Numbered from the stretch's first letter, positions 32,719 through 42,626 are shown. The stretch: DNA of 64,000 nt from Oceanibacterium hippocampi (GCF_900172325.1 NZ_FWFR01000001.1:2124335-2188334), one strand, 5' to 3'. Numbers and translations are program-made. Notes: a model not told the origin generated them from the sequence alone.

Positions 32719-34191
32719 TCAGCGCCGCTCGTTGAGCAGCGAAAGCTGGGTTTCCTGGCCGCCGTCGCGGTCGACGAGGGCGAGCGGATAGTCGCCGGTG
32801 AAGCAGGCGTCGCAATATTGCGGCTGCCCCTCGTTCCGCGAGGTCTCGCCCATCGCCCGGTAGAGCCCGTCGATGGAGACGAAGGCGAGCGTGTCGACAC
32901 CGATCAGCCGGGCCATCTCGGCGAGGTCGTAGCGCGCCGCGAGCAGCTTGCTGCGCTCCGGCGTGTCGACGCCGTAATAGCAGGAATGTGCCGTTGGCGG
33001 GCTGGCGATCCGCATGTGGACCTCGCTGGCGCCGGCTTCCCGCATCATCGTGACGATCTTGGTCGAGGTCGTGCCGCGGACGATCGAATCGTCGACCAGC
33101 ACGATCCGCTTGCCCTTGACCAGCGGCGCGTTGGCGCTGTGCTTCAGGCGCACGCCGAGATGGCGGATCTGGTCGGTCGGCTCGATGAAGGTGCGGCCGA
33201 TATAGTGGTTGCGGATGATGCCGAGCTCGAACGGCAGGCCGACCTGCTGGGCATAGCCGAGCGCCGCCGGGGTACCGGAATCGGGGATCGGGATCACCAG
33301 GTCGGCGGGCGCGTGGCTTTCCTTGGCGAGCTCGGCGCCGATCCGCTTGCGCGCCTCGTAGACCGATCGGTCGTCGAAGATCGAATCGGGCCGGGCGAAA
33401 TAGACATGCTCGAAGATGCAGAAGCGGCGCGGATGCGTCGGGAAGGGACGGTGGCTGGTGATCCCGTCCTCGTCGACCACCACCATCTCGCCGGGGTCGA
33501 TCTCGCGCACGAACTCGGCGCCGATGATTTCCAGCGCACAGGTCTCGGAGGCGAGGATGTAGGCCTCGTCGAGACGGCCGAGGACGAGCGGGCGGATGCC
33601 CATCGGGTCGCGCACGCCGATCAGCTTCTTCGAGGTCAGGACGACCAGCGAGTAGGCGCCCACCACCTGCCGGAGCGCATCGGTCAGGCGATCGACGATG
33701 CGCGCCTGCCGGCTGGTCGCGGTCAGGTGGATGATGACTTCCGAATCCATCGTCGACTGGAAGATCGAGCCGCGCGAGACGAGCTCGTTGCGCAGCGTCT
33801 GGGCATTCGTCAGGTTGCCGTTGTGCGCGATGGCAAGGCCGCCGTGGCCGAGGTCGGCGAACAGCGGCTGGACGTTGCGCAGCGCCGGTTCGCCCGAGGT
33901 CGAATAACGGTTGTGGCCGATCGCGCAATGGCCGGCGAGGCCGGCGATCACCGCCTCGTCGCCGAAATTGTCGCCGACCCGGCCGATGCTGCGATGGCTG
34001 TGGAACTGGGTATTGTCGAAGGAGACGATCCCGCAGGCTTCCTGGCCGCGATGCTGGAGGGCATGCAGGCCGAGCGCGGTCAGCGCCGCCGCCTCGACAT
34101 TGCCGAAGACGCCGAAGACGCCGCATTCCTCATGCAGCTTGTCGTCGTCGAACGGATGCTGGAATGCGATGTCGGTCACGCTGACGGTCAC
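32719..34191 (-). CDS. purF: amidophosphoribosyltransferase
   Basis: 490 residues. The first step of purine synthesis is catalysed by an N-terminal glutamine amidotransferase domain whose nucleophile is Cys23 in HEECGVFGVFG, exposed after removal of a 22-residue propeptide. The phosphoribosyltransferase domain carries the PRPP loop VLVDDSIVRGTTSTKI. GHNRYSTSG and IAHNGNLTN are typical glutaminase segments. Cys residues near the C-terminus (HSCYYGVD, YCDACFTGDYP) match the Fe-S-type PurF group. Its start overlaps the cvpA stop by four bases. Confidence 0.97.
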   Translation of the reverse strand: MTVSVTDIAFQHPFDDDKLHEECGVFGVFGNVEAAALTALGLHALQHRGQEACGIVSFDNTQFHSHRSIGRVGDNFGDEAVIAGLAGHCAIGHNRYSTSGEPALRNVQPLFADLGHGGLAIAHNGNLTNAQTLRNELVSRGSIFQSTMDSEVIIHLTATSRQARIVDRLTDALRQVVGAYSLVVLTSKKLIGVRDPMGIRPLVLGRLDEAYILASETCALEIIGAEFVREIDPGEMVVVDEDGITSHRPFPTHPRRFCIFEHVYFARPDSIFDDRSVYEARKRIGAELAKESHAPADLVIPIPDSGTPAALGYAQQVGLPFELGIIRNHYIGRTFIEPTDQIRHLGVRLKHSANAPLVKGKRIVLVDDSIVRGTTSTKIVTMMREAGASEVHMRIASPPTAHSCYYGVDTPERSKLLAARYDLAEMARLIGVDTLAFVSIDGLYRAMGETSRNEGQPQYCDACFTGDYPLALVDRDGGQETQLSLLNERR

Positions 34192-34841
34192 TCCTTGTCG
34201 CGCAGGCTGTCGGTCAGGCGCTCCATGATCCGACGCTCGCTGAGGCCATAGCCCTGTTCGCCGTTCTGTCCGGCTTCCGCGCCGCCCGGCGGCACGGCGA
34301 TATCGCGGACCTTTTCCTCGACTTCGGCGGTTGCCGCCAGCACCCGGTCGCGGGCTTCCGGCGGCAGCAGCGCCACGAGTGTCTCGGAGAAGCTGCCGAC
34401 CACCGGCATCAGGCGCGCTTCACGAATCCAGTCCGGCCGATCCCTGGGTGGAAAGATCTGCACGAAGACGAGCCAGGCGATACTGACCAGGACCGCGCCG
34501 CGGAGCAGACCAAACAGGAAACCGAGCGAACGGTCAAGCGCACCGATCCCGGAATCGCGGACCCTGGACGAGATCATGTTGGCAAGCAGTGAAATCACCA
34601 CCAGCGTGACGATGAAGATGCCGACCGCGGTCAGCGCGTCGGCAAGCAGCTGGCTCGGGATATAGGCGCGCAGATAGGGCTGCAGCGGCAGGAACAGGTA
34701 GAGCGTCGCGAAGGCCGCGCCGACCCAGGCGGCGACCGCCAGAACTTCCTTGGTGAAGCCGCGCATGAAGGCGAGCAGGGCCGACAGCGCCAGCACCACG
34801 AAGATCGCCAGGTCGGCCGGGTTGATCGGGAAGTCCTGCAT
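34188..34841 (-). CDS. cvpA: CvpA family membrane protein
   Basis: 217 residues with four N-terminal helices (NPADLAIFVVLALSALLAFM, VAAWVGAAFATLYLFLPL, a third near residues 68-88, and GLLRGAVLVSIAWLVFVQIF). An acidic and Pro/Gly-rich cytoplasmic tail follows. The motif FMRGFTKEVLAVAAWVGA is typical. In E. coli CvpA is needed for colicin V production and affects envelope homeostasis. Its position just before purF is conserved. Confidence 0.92.
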   Translation of the reverse strand: MQDFPINPADLAIFVVLALSALLAFMRGFTKEVLAVAAWVGAAFATLYLFLPLQPYLRAYIPSQLLADALTAVGIFIVTLVVISLLANMISSRVRDSGIGALDRSLGFLFGLLRGAVLVSIAWLVFVQIFPPRDRPDWIREARLMPVVGSFSETLVALLPPEARDRVLAATAEVEEKVRDIAVPPGGAEAGQNGEQGYGLSERRIMERLTDSLRDKE

Positions 34842-34866
34842 CGTCGGCGTCTTTCCTCAGGGCGTC

Positions 34867-36258
34867 TCAGCGGCGACCGAACGCCGCCCGGGCGTCGCTC
34901 TCGTCGACGCGGAAAAGCTGCACCAGTTCGTCAAGCCGCCGGAGCTCCCTGAGTTTCAGGCCGACGGGCTTCAGTTTCAGTCCCGCCGGCACCACCGCCT
35001 CGTCGAAGCCCAGCTTGGCCGCTTCCCGGCAGCGCGATTCGGCCTGGCCGACCGGGCGGATCTCGCCGGACAGCCCGACCTCGCCGAAGAAGAATGTCCT
35101 GGCCGGCGTCGGCTGGTCGCTCATGGAGGAGAGCAGCGCGGCGACAACCGCGAGGTCGGCGCCGGGTTCCTGCACGCGCAATCCGCCGGCGACGTTGAGA
35201 TAGACGTCCATGCCGCCGAGCGCAAGCCCGCAGCGGGTGTCGAGCACGGCAAGCAGCATGGCGAGACGGGCGCTGTCCCAGCCGACCACGGCGCGGCGCG
35301 GGGTGGCCAGCGGCGAGCTTGCGACCAGTGCCTGGATCTCGACCAGCAGCGGGCGCGAGCCCTCGATCCCGGAAAACACCGCGGCCCCGCTGACCGGGTT
35401 CTCGCGGTTGCCGAGAAACAGGGCGGAAGGATTGGAGACCTCGGCGAGGCCGCGGTCGGTCATCTCGAAGACGCCGATCTCGTCGGCCGCGCCGAAGCGG
35501 TTCTTGACGGCGCGCAGGATGCGGAACTGGTGGCCGCGCTCGCCCTCGAAATAGAGCACCGTGTCGACCATGTGCTCGACCACGCGCGGGCCGGCGATTT
35601 GGCCGTCCTTGGTGACATGGCCGACCAGGAACAGCGTCACTCCGCGGCGCTTGGCGAAGCGCACCAGCTCGTGCGAGCAGGTCCGCACCTGGGAGACCGT
35701 TCCCGGCGCCGAATCCAGGTTGTCGGCATAGATCGTCTGGATCGAATCGATGACCACGGCGCGCGGTGGCTCGCCCTCCTCGAGGGTCGCCAGGATATCG
35801 CGCAGCGAGGTCGCCGTGGCGAGCTTCAGCGGCGCGTTCTCGAGCCCGAGACGGCGGGCCCGGCCGACGATCTGCGCGGTCGCCTCCTCGCCGGAGATAT
35901 AGGCGCAGGACTGGCCGGCGGCGGCCAGCCTGGCCAGCGCCTGCAGCAGGATCGTCGACTTGCCGATACCCGGATCGCCGCCCAGCAGCACGGCCGAGCC
36001 GGCGACCAGGCCGCCGCCCAGCACCCGGTCGAACTCGCCGACGCCGGACGGAATGCGGGGGGCTTCCTCGACCGATGCGTCAAGCGTGGTGAAGGCGATC
36101 GTCCGGCCCTTGCCCTGGTTCAGGCCCTTGGGCACGGCCTCGGGCGCGGTTTCCTCGGTCAGGCTGTTCCAGGCGTCGCAGGCGTCGCACTTGCCCTGCC
36201 ACTTGGGGTAGCGGGCGCCGCAGGCCTGGCACTGGTAACCGTCGCTTCGTTTCGCCAT
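34867..36258 (-). CDS. radA: DNA repair protein RadA (branch-migration ATPase)
   Basis: 463 residues. The N-terminal C4 zinc finger (CQACGARYPKWQGKCDAC) is followed by a RecA-like ATPase with Walker A LGGDPGIGKSTILLQ near residue 90 and the RadA-specific KNRFG motif (AVKNRFGAADEIG). The C-terminal Lon-like domain (GLALGGMDVYLNVAGGLR) is complete. RadA speeds branch migration in recombinational repair. It lies between mlaF and cvpA with 25-base gaps on each side. Confidence 0.97.
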   Translation of the reverse strand: MAKRSDGYQCQACGARYPKWQGKCDACDAWNSLTEETAPEAVPKGLNQGKGRTIAFTTLDASVEEAPRIPSGVGEFDRVLGGGLVAGSAVLLGGDPGIGKSTILLQALARLAAAGQSCAYISGEEATAQIVGRARRLGLENAPLKLATATSLRDILATLEEGEPPRAVVIDSIQTIYADNLDSAPGTVSQVRTCSHELVRFAKRRGVTLFLVGHVTKDGQIAGPRVVEHMVDTVLYFEGERGHQFRILRAVKNRFGAADEIGVFEMTDRGLAEVSNPSALFLGNRENPVSGAAVFSGIEGSRPLLVEIQALVASSPLATPRRAVVGWDSARLAMLLAVLDTRCGLALGGMDVYLNVAGGLRVQEPGADLAVVAALLSSMSDQPTPARTFFFGEVGLSGEIRPVGQAESRCREAAKLGFDEAVVPAGLKLKPVGLKLRELRRLDELVQLFRVDESDARAAFGRR

Positions 36259-36283
36259 CAGGCGCTCCCCGGCGGGCGGCCGG

Positions 36284-37057
36284 TCATGGCTTCAGGATAT
36301 CCAGCTTGATCGGCCCCTCGACCTCGCCGTGGATGAACTGGTCGACGTAGGCGTTGCCGCTTTCCTCGATCTCCGACGTCGGCCCGGCCCAGATGATCCG
36401 GCCCTCGTAGATCATGGCGATGCGGTGGGCGATCTTGCGGGCGCTCGCCATGTCGTGGGTGATCGTCAGCGTGGTCGCGCCCGACCGCTTCACGCAATCG
36501 ACGATCAGCTCGTCGATGATGTCCGACATGATCGGGTCGAGCCCGGTCGTCGGCTCGTCGAAGAAGATGATCTCCGGATCGGTGGCGATCGCACGGGCGA
36601 GCCCGACGCGCTTCTGCATGCCGCCGGAAAGTTCCCCCGGCCAGAGGTTCATCACGTCGCTGCCGAGTCCGACCTCGGCCAGCTTCTCGACCGCGACCTC
36701 GCGGGCCTCGGCACGTTTCATCGCCCCGGTCGAGGTCAGTCCGAAAGCGACATTCTCCCAGACCCGAAGGCTGTCGAAGAGCGCGGCCCCCTGGAACAGC
36801 ATGCCGAGGCGGCGGAGGATCGGCTCGCGTTCCTCGAACTTGCGACCGACAAGCTCCTCGCCGTCGATCCGGATGCTGCCCGCATCGGGCTCCAGCAGCC
36901 CGAGGATGCATTTCAGCATGACCGACTTGCCGGTGCCCGAGCCGCCGATGACGACGACCGACTCGCCGGCCGCGATATCGAGGTCGAGGCCGCGCAGGAC
37001 GTGCTTCGGCCCGAACGACCTGGTGACGCCCGTCAGGCTGATCTTCGGTTCCGCCAT
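36284..37057 (-). CDS. mlaF: ABC transporter ATPase of the Mla (phospholipid transport) type
   Basis: 257 residues. Walker A is IGGSGTGKSVMLK near residue 37, the Q-loop follows in GMLFQGAALFDSL, the signature is LSGGMQKRVGLARA and Walker B is EIIFFDEPTTGLDP. The FQGAALFDSLxVWENVAF stretch is diagnostic of MlaF rather than other ABC ATPases. It energises lipid movement between the inner and outer membranes with the MlaE permease encoded five bases upstream. The mlaD, mlaC and mlaB genes are not in this window. Confidence 0.93.
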   Translation of the reverse strand: MAEPKISLTGVTRSFGPKHVLRGLDLDIAAGESVVVIGGSGTGKSVMLKCILGLLEPDAGSIRIDGEELVGRKFEEREPILRRLGMLFQGAALFDSLRVWENVAFGLTSTGAMKRAEAREVAVEKLAEVGLGSDVMNLWPGELSGGMQKRVGLARAIATDPEIIFFDEPTTGLDPIMSDIIDELIVDCVKRSGATTLTITHDMASARKIAHRIAMIYEGRIIWAGPTSEIEESGNAYVDQFIHGEVEGPIKLDILKP

Positions 37058-37062
37058 CCCGC

Positions 37063-37845
37063 TCAGCGGCCGGCGAAGAAGATTTCCGTCACCAGGTAGT
37101 TGGCGACGAGGATCAGGATCGAGGCGGAAACCACCGCATTCGTCGTCGCCCGGCCGACGCCCTGGGCGCCGCCGGTGGAGTTGAAGCCGTGATAGCAGCC
37201 CATCAGCGCGATGATGAAGCCGAAGACCGCCGCCTTGACGAGGCCGGATACGACGTCGATCACCTCGAGGAACTCGAAGGTGTTGGTCAGGTAGCTGCCG
37301 GCGTTGAAGCCGAGCTTCTGGGTGCCGACGAGGTAACCGCCGTAGACGCCGATGATGTCGGCGATGATGACCAGCAGCGGCATCATCGTCACGCCGGCGA
37401 TCAGGCGCGGCGCGACCAGGTACTTGAACGGATTGGTCGAGAGCGTGGTCAGGGCGTCGATCTGCTCGGTCACCCGCATGGTGCCGATCTCGGCGGCCAT
37501 CGCCGAGGAAACCCGGCCGGCGACCATCAGCCCGCCGAGCACCGGCCCGAGTTCGCGGGTGATGCCGATGACGACGATGGTGGCGACCGCGTTCTCGGCG
37601 TTGAAGCGCTCGGAACCAATGAAGATCTGCAGCGCGAGAACCATGCCGGTGAACAGCGCCGTCAGGCCGACAACCGGCAGCGAGTAATAGCCGATGAACA
37701 GCATCTGCCGGCCGATCAGCCGGAAATAGAAGGGCGGCAGCACGCTGTTGCGGACGCCGTTGCCGGTGAAGATGGCGAGCCGGCCGGTCGTCGCCATGAA
37801 GGCGAGCACCACGTGGCCGATGAGCTGCAGGGGATTCCAGGGCAT
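37063..37845 (-). CDS. mlaE: Mla-type ABC transporter permease
   Basis: 260 residues. The conserved MlaE core is clear: TALFTGMVLALQIFIG, GITRELGPVLGGLMVAGRV, AAEIGTMRVTEQIDAL and PRLIAGVTMMPLLVIIAD. The ATG overlaps the alr stop by one base (TGATG). A longer upstream frame in alr sequence was not used. It is the inner-membrane part of a phospholipid transporter that keeps outer-membrane asymmetry. The insertion of mlaEF between alr and radA is, as far as I recall, common in Rhodospirillales. Confidence 0.94.
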   Translation of the reverse strand: MPWNPLQLIGHVVLAFMATTGRLAIFTGNGVRNSVLPPFYFRLIGRQMLFIGYYSLPVVGLTALFTGMVLALQIFIGSERFNAENAVATIVVIGITRELGPVLGGLMVAGRVSSAMAAEIGTMRVTEQIDALTTLSTNPFKYLVAPRLIAGVTMMPLLVIIADIIGVYGGYLVGTQKLGFNAGSYLTNTFEFLEVIDVVSGLVKAAVFGFIIALMGCYHGFNSTGGAQGVGRATTNAVVSASILILVANYLVTEIFFAGR

Positions 37846-39002
37846 CAGACAGCCTCCGACCGGGTCCGGTAGACGCGATGATAGCGCCGGCCGAGGCCGG
37901 TCAGGATCTCGTATCCGATGGTGCCGGCGTTGCCGGCCAGTTCGTCGAGCGACACGGTCGGCCCGATCAGCTCGACCGGGGTGCCGATCGGCGTCGCAGC
38001 TTCCGGCAATGCGCTCACGTCGAGTGTCGTAAGGTCCATGGATATGCGGCCGACGATCGGTACCCTTACGCCGTTGACGGCACAATGTCCCTGGCCACCC
38101 AAGGCGCGCAGATAGCCGTCGGCATAACCGACCGGGACGGTGGCGATCCGCGCCTTGCGGGTCACCGGATGGGCCGCACCATAGCCAACGGTCCGACCCC
38201 TGTCAATCTCGTGGACCTGGACGATTTTGCCTTGTAATTGAACGACTTGCGCCATCGGATTGGGCCGGCTCGGAGTCGGGTTGACGCCGTAGAGCGCGAC
38301 CCCCGGCCGGACCATCTCGCCATGGAAGGCGGGCCCGAGGAAGATTCCGGAGGAATTGGCGAAGGAGGCGGGCAGGGCGCGCAGCGGCGCCGGAAGGCGG
38401 TCGCGCATCGCCGAGAAAAGCCGCCGCTGTTCCTCGTTCAGCGGATGTTCGGGCAGGTCGGCGCAGGCCAGGTGGGTCATCACGAAGCGGATGTCGAGCG
38501 CCCCGGCCAGTTCCGGCTTTTCCGAGAGCATGTCGAGTTCGCTCTCGATGAAGCCGAGCCGGGTCATCCCGGTATCGAGATGTAGCGCCGCCGGCAGGCG
38601 GCCGTGGCGGGCCGTGGCGGCGGCCCAGAGCGCGAGCTCGGCCGGGTTGTTGAGCACCGGGATCAGGTCGTGCGCGACGAGGTCCGCCTCGATTCCGCGG
38701 ATCATGGGGCAGAGGACGTGGATCCGCGGCGCCTCGGCGCCGCCGTCCGGGCCCGCGGGCGGGTAACGGCGGAAATGACGGCGCAGCCGGATGCCCTCCT
38801 CCGGCAGGGCGACGAAGAAGTCGCGGCAGCCGGCCTTCCAGAGCCGGCTGGCGACCCGATCGGCGCCGAGCCCGTAGCCGTTCGCCTTGACGACACCGGC
38901 GACTCGCGCCGGCGTGGCCCGGTCGCACAGCGTGGCGTAGTTCCGGGCAATGGCGTCGAGGTCGATGGTCAGCGTGGCGCCGGCTCGATCCGTGGCGCTC
39001 AA
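37845..39002 (-). CDS. alr: alanine racemase
   Basis: 385 residues from the TTG at 39002, which overlaps the dnaB stop (TTGA) and has GGAGG six bases upstream; no nearer ATG fits the N-terminus. The PLP-binding Lys is in VVKANGYGLGA near residue 40. The C-terminal catalytic Tyr region is TVGYGAAHPV and the conserved GRISMDLTTLD is present. It makes D-alanine for peptidoglycan. dnaB-alr-mlaE overlap one another by 1-4 bases, so they form one tightly coupled operon. Confidence 0.94.
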   Translation of the reverse strand: MSATDRAGATLTIDLDAIARNYATLCDRATPARVAGVVKANGYGLGADRVASRLWKAGCRDFFVALPEEGIRLRRHFRRYPPAGPDGGAEAPRIHVLCPMIRGIEADLVAHDLIPVLNNPAELALWAAATARHGRLPAALHLDTGMTRLGFIESELDMLSEKPELAGALDIRFVMTHLACADLPEHPLNEEQRRLFSAMRDRLPAPLRALPASFANSSGIFLGPAFHGEMVRPGVALYGVNPTPSRPNPMAQVVQLQGKIVQVHEIDRGRTVGYGAAHPVTRKARIATVPVGYADGYLRALGGQGHCAVNGVRVPIVGRISMDLTTLDVSALPEAATPIGTPVELIGPTVSLDELAGNAGTIGYEILTGLGRRYHRVYRTRSEAV

Positions 39003-40492
39003 AGCCCGCCTCCGGACGAGTAATCGTTCCGGTCGAGGTCGCCGAACTTGGTGATTTCCGGGTTGAAGTAGAGCTCGACCCGTCCGATCGGGCCGTGCCG
39101 CTGCTTGTCGATGATGACCTCGGCGAGATTGTGGATCTCCGCCATCCGCTCCTGCCACTGCTGGTGCTCGGGCGTGTTCTCGCGCGGTTCCTTGCGGGCC
39201 TCGTAATATTCCTCGCGGAAGACGAACATGACGACGTCGGAATCCTGCTCGATCGAGCCGGATTCGCGGAGATCGCTGAGCTGCGGGCGCTTGTCCTCGC
39301 GGTTCTCGACCTGGCGGCTGAGCTGGGAGAGCGCCAGCACCGGCACGTTGACCTCCTTGGCGATCGCCTTGAGGCCCATCGTGATCTCGGAGATCTCCTG
39401 CACCCGGCTGTCGATCCGGTTGCCCGAGCCGGCCCGCATGAGCTGCAGATAGTCGACGACGATGAGGCCGAGGTTGTCGTTCCGCTTGAGGCGCCGGGCG
39501 CGGGTGCGGAGCGCGGCGACCGAAAGCGCCGGGGTGTCGTCGATATAGAGCGGCAGTTCGGCCAGTTCGATGCTCGCGGGGACTACCCGGTTGACGAAAT
39601 CGTCCTGGGATATCTCGCCGCTGCGAAGCTTGACCGAGGAGATCTCGGTCGCTTCCGCGAGGATGCGGGTGGTGAGCTGTTCGGCCGACATTTCCAGCGA
39701 GAAGACGGCCACGACCGCGCCCTCGGTGCCGCCGCTGCGGCGGTGCGCCTTGGCGGCGTTGTAGGCGATGTTGGTCGCCAGCGAGGTCTTGCCCATGGAT
39801 GGCCGGCCGGCAAGGATCACGAGGTCCGAGCGGTGCAGGCCGCCGAGCTTCTTGTCCATGTCGCGGAGCCCGGTGGTGACCCCGGTCAGGTTGCCGTCGC
39901 GGTTGAAGGCGGTATCGATGACCTCGATCGAGGTCTTGACCGTGTTCCGGATATGCTGCGGCCCGGTTTCGCCGGCGCCGCGCTCGGCCAGTTCGAAGAG
40001 CTGGCGCTCGGCGAGTTCGAGCTGCTGGGCGGCGCCCTCGTCGACCTGGGCGTCGTAGGCCCGGTTGACGACTTCCTCGCCGAGCCGGATCAGCTCCCGC
40101 CGAATCGCCAGGTCGTAGACCGTGCGGCCGTAATCGCCGGCATTGATGACGGTCGTCGCCCCGGCCGCGAGGCGGGCGAGATACTGCGTGCCGCCGATGT
40201 CGGCGAGCCCCTCGTCATGCTCGAAGAAGGCCTTGAGCGTGACCGGATTGGCGATCTCGCCGCGTTCGATCAGGCGTTGCGCGGCGGCATAGATGCGGGC
40301 GTGCACGCCCTCGTGGAAATGCTGCGCCTCGAGGAAGTCCGAAACCTTCGAATAGGCCTCGTTGTTGACCAGGATGGCGCCGAGCAGGTCCTGCTCGGCC
40401 TCGACGTTCGACGGCGCGGTGCGGTAAAGCGCCGGGCCATCGCCCGCCTCGCTCCCGGGGCTGCTTTTCGTGCGGAGGTCGATCGTGTTCAT
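38999..40492 (-). CDS. dnaB: replicative DNA helicase
   Basis: 497 residues. The N-terminal primase-interacting helical domain begins PSNVEAEQDLLGAILVNNEA. The RecA-like domain has Walker A AGRPSMGKTSLATN near residue 232, FSLEMSAEQL, and Walker B LIVVDYLQLM. The arginine-finger region and the QLSRQVENREDKRP loop are intact. No intein interrupts the Walker A or other insertion hot spots. It unwinds DNA at the replication fork as a hexamer. Confidence 0.97.
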   Translation of the reverse strand: MNTIDLRTKSSPGSEAGDGPALYRTAPSNVEAEQDLLGAILVNNEAYSKVSDFLEAQHFHEGVHARIYAAAQRLIERGEIANPVTLKAFFEHDEGLADIGGTQYLARLAAGATTVINAGDYGRTVYDLAIRRELIRLGEEVVNRAYDAQVDEGAAQQLELAERQLFELAERGAGETGPQHIRNTVKTSIEVIDTAFNRDGNLTGVTTGLRDMDKKLGGLHRSDLVILAGRPSMGKTSLATNIAYNAAKAHRRSGGTEGAVVAVFSLEMSAEQLTTRILAEATEISSVKLRSGEISQDDFVNRVVPASIELAELPLYIDDTPALSVAALRTRARRLKRNDNLGLIVVDYLQLMRAGSGNRIDSRVQEISEITMGLKAIAKEVNVPVLALSQLSRQVENREDKRPQLSDLRESGSIEQDSDVVMFVFREEYYEARKEPRENTPEHQQWQERMAEIHNLAEVIIDKQRHGPIGRVELYFNPEITKFGDLDRNDYSSGGGL

Positions 40493-40573
40493 GATCCGCG
40501 GAGACTAGCACAGGAGATCGTTCGCGCGGTGTCCGAAGTCGCGTCCATCCACCGCAATTAAAAGCGGGGATAG

Positions 40574-41818
40574 TTACTCGGCCGCCGCCGCCGCGGAATC
40601 GGGAACGTCGATCGGATGGGCCCGTTCCCACTCGCCCATATAGTCCCGTGTTCTCGGCACCGCTTCCTGGTGGCGGGCGAACTGGAGCTGGAAATTCATG
40701 TGGCCGCCGTGGCGGAAGGCCATCTCGGAACCTACCAGGTAGAATTCCCACATCCGGCAGAAACGCTCGTCATAGATCTCCGCGACGCGGTCCCGGTTGG
40801 CGGCGAAACGCTGTTGCCAGCGCTCCAGCGTCTGCGCGTAGTGCAGGCGGAGGATCTCGATGTCGGTGGCGATCAGCGCCTCCCGCTCGACCACCGGGAT
40901 GACTTCGCTCAGGGCCGGCGAATAGCCGCCGGGAAAGATGTACTTGCGGATCCAGGCGTTGGTGTGGCCGGGACCGTCGGCGCGGCCGATCGAATGGACC
41001 AGGCCGACGCCGTCGGGCTTCAGCAGCGAGCGGCATTTCCGGAAGAAGGCCGGATAGTGGTTGACCCCGACATGCTCGAACATGCCGACCGAGACGATGC
41101 GGTCGAACTGCTCCTCCACCAGCCGGAAATCGCGGAACTCGAAGCGGACCCGGTCGGCAAGGCCGAGCGCCTGGGCCCGCTCGTTGGAGTATTTGTGCTG
41201 CTCGCGCGACAGGGTGACACCGGTGACCTCGACGTCGGCGACCTGGGCGAGGTATATCGCGAGCCCGCCCCAGCCCGAGCCGATATCGATCACCCGCTGG
41301 CCGGGCTGGAGCAGCAGCTTGGCCGCGATATGGCGCTTCTTCTGCGCCTGGGCGCGCTCCAGCGAGTCTTCCGGATGTTCGAAATAGGCGCAGGAATACT
41401 GCCGGTCCGGATCGAGGAAGAGGTCGTAGAGCTGGTCCGACAGGTCGTAATGGTGGGCGACGTTGCGAACGGCCCGCTGGATCGGGTTGAACTGCGCCAG
41501 GCGGCGGCCGAACTGGCGGATCGCTGCGATCGCGCGCATGAAGGGCTCGCCGTCGGTCCAGCCGAGGTTAAGCGTGATCAGGTCCATGAAGGCGCGCAGC
41601 CCGGGGTCGCCGAAATCGATCCGGCCATCCATGTAGCTCTCGCCGAGGCGAAGCGCCGGATCCAGCGCGATGTCGCGGGCGACGGTGCGGTCGTGCAGCC
41701 TGAGGATCGCGGTCGGTTCGCCGCCCGGGCCGAAGCGATGCGTTCGGCCGTCCGCGTCGATGACGTCGAGCGTTCCGACTTTCATAAGTCTGCTGAGCAA
41801 TCGCGACAGCAGAAACAT
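40574..41818 (-). CDS. cfa: cyclopropane-fatty-acyl-phospholipid synthase
   Basis: 414 residues from ATG 41818, with GGGGA four bases upstream. A GTG 18 bases earlier is possible but poorly placed for ribosome binding. The AdoMet-binding motif is VIDIGSGWGGLAIYLA near residue 176, and NVAHHYDLSDQLYDLFLD, YSCAYFEHPEDSLERAQ and FRKCRSLLKPDGVGLVHSIG are characteristic. It adds a methylene group to unsaturated acyl chains of membrane phospholipids. It lies between the ribosomal L9 operon and dnaB, with a terminator upstream, and is likely transcribed on its own. Confidence 0.94.
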   Translation of the reverse strand: MFLLSRLLSRLMKVGTLDVIDADGRTHRFGPGGEPTAILRLHDRTVARDIALDPALRLGESYMDGRIDFGDPGLRAFMDLITLNLGWTDGEPFMRAIAAIRQFGRRLAQFNPIQRAVRNVAHHYDLSDQLYDLFLDPDRQYSCAYFEHPEDSLERAQAQKKRHIAAKLLLQPGQRVIDIGSGWGGLAIYLAQVADVEVTGVTLSREQHKYSNERAQALGLADRVRFEFRDFRLVEEQFDRIVSVGMFEHVGVNHYPAFFRKCRSLLKPDGVGLVHSIGRADGPGHTNAWIRKYIFPGGYSPALSEVIPVVEREALIATDIEILRLHYAQTLERWQQRFAANRDRVAEIYDERFCRMWEFYLVGSEMAFRHGGHMNFQLQFARHQEAVPRTRDYMGEWERAHPIDVPDSAAAAAE

Positions 41819-41958
41819 GTTCCCCGCCTCACTCACTCCGATGGACTGTCGATACTCTAATCAAACGAAACTCAGTTCGGCAAGAGATTGACCGGAATGA
41901 CAAAACACCTGTTCGACGGGAACCAGACGGGTTCTGGCGCCAAGCACGGCCGAAAGCA

Positions 41959-41986
41959 AAACGGCGCGGATTGCCCCGCGCCGTTT
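41959..41986 (-). terminator. intrinsic terminator of the rpsF-rpsR-rplI operon
   Basis: AAACGGCGCGG and CCGCGCCGTTT form a perfect 11-bp stem around a 6-base loop. On the minus strand the stem ends in TTT followed by TGCTTT, about 50 bases after the rplI stop. A second GC-rich stem (GGCCGCCC/GGGCGGCC) precedes it at about 42012-42030. Confidence 0.8.
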
Positions 41987-42035
41987 GCCGTCGTCCGGTT
42001 GATCGCCGCGGGCCGCCCGAGGGGCGGCCGCCGGA

Positions 42036-42626
42036 TCAGTTCGCGGCGTCGTCCGCTTCCTCGGCGAAATCCGTTTCCTCTTCGCCGGCGGCTTCCATCG
42101 CCACTTCATCGTTCTCGTCGTCGTCGTCGAAGAAGTCGCGCTCGCCCGGCTTCTCGCCGCGCGCCTGCATTCCGGCTTCTTCTTCCGAACGGGCGATATT
42201 GATCGTCACCATGACGTCGACTTCCGAATGCAGCCGCACCCGGATCTCGGTCAGCCCGAGGGTCTTCAGCGCGCGGTCGAGAATGACCTGGCGCCGGTCG
42301 ACGGAAAAGCCGGCGGCGGTGATCGCGTCGGCGATGTCGCGGGCGGTGACCGAACCGTAGAGCTGCGCCGAATCGCTCGCCTGGCGGATCAGCACGACCG
42401 ACAGGCCGGTCATCCGGCCGGCGATGTCCTGGGCTTCCGACTTGCGCTGCAGGTTGTCGGCTTCGAGCTGCGTGCGGCGCTGCTGGAACTCCGCCATGTT
42501 CGCCTTGGTGGCGCGCTGCGCGACATTGCGCGGCAGCAGGTAGTTGCGGGCATAGCCGTCCTTGACCTTGACGACATCGCCCATCTGGCCGAGCTTTTCG
42601 ACCCTCTCCAGCAAGATGACTTCCAT
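42036..42626 (-). CDS. rplI: 50S ribosomal protein L9, with a long acidic tail
   Basis: 196 residues from ATG 42626, with GGAGGA upstream; a TTG one codon earlier is less likely. The N-domain [20 protein letters not shown] and [17 protein letters not shown] are diagnostic. L9 is usually near 150 residues. The extra C-terminal 40 or so are very acidic ([20 protein letters not shown]). Such tails occur in alphaproteobacterial L9. It binds 23S rRNA and stabilises the ribosome. The start overlaps the stop of the DUF2232 gene by one base. Confidence 0.97.
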   Translation of the reverse strand: MEVILLERVEKLGQMGDVVKVKDGYARNYLLPRNVAQRATKANMAEFQQRRTQLEADNLQRKSEAQDIAGRMTGLSVVLIRQASDSAQLYGSVTARDIADAITAAGFSVDRRQVILDRALKTLGLTEIRVRLHSEVDVMVTINIARSEEEAGMQARGEKPGERDFFDDDDENDEVAMEAAGEEETDFAEEADDAAN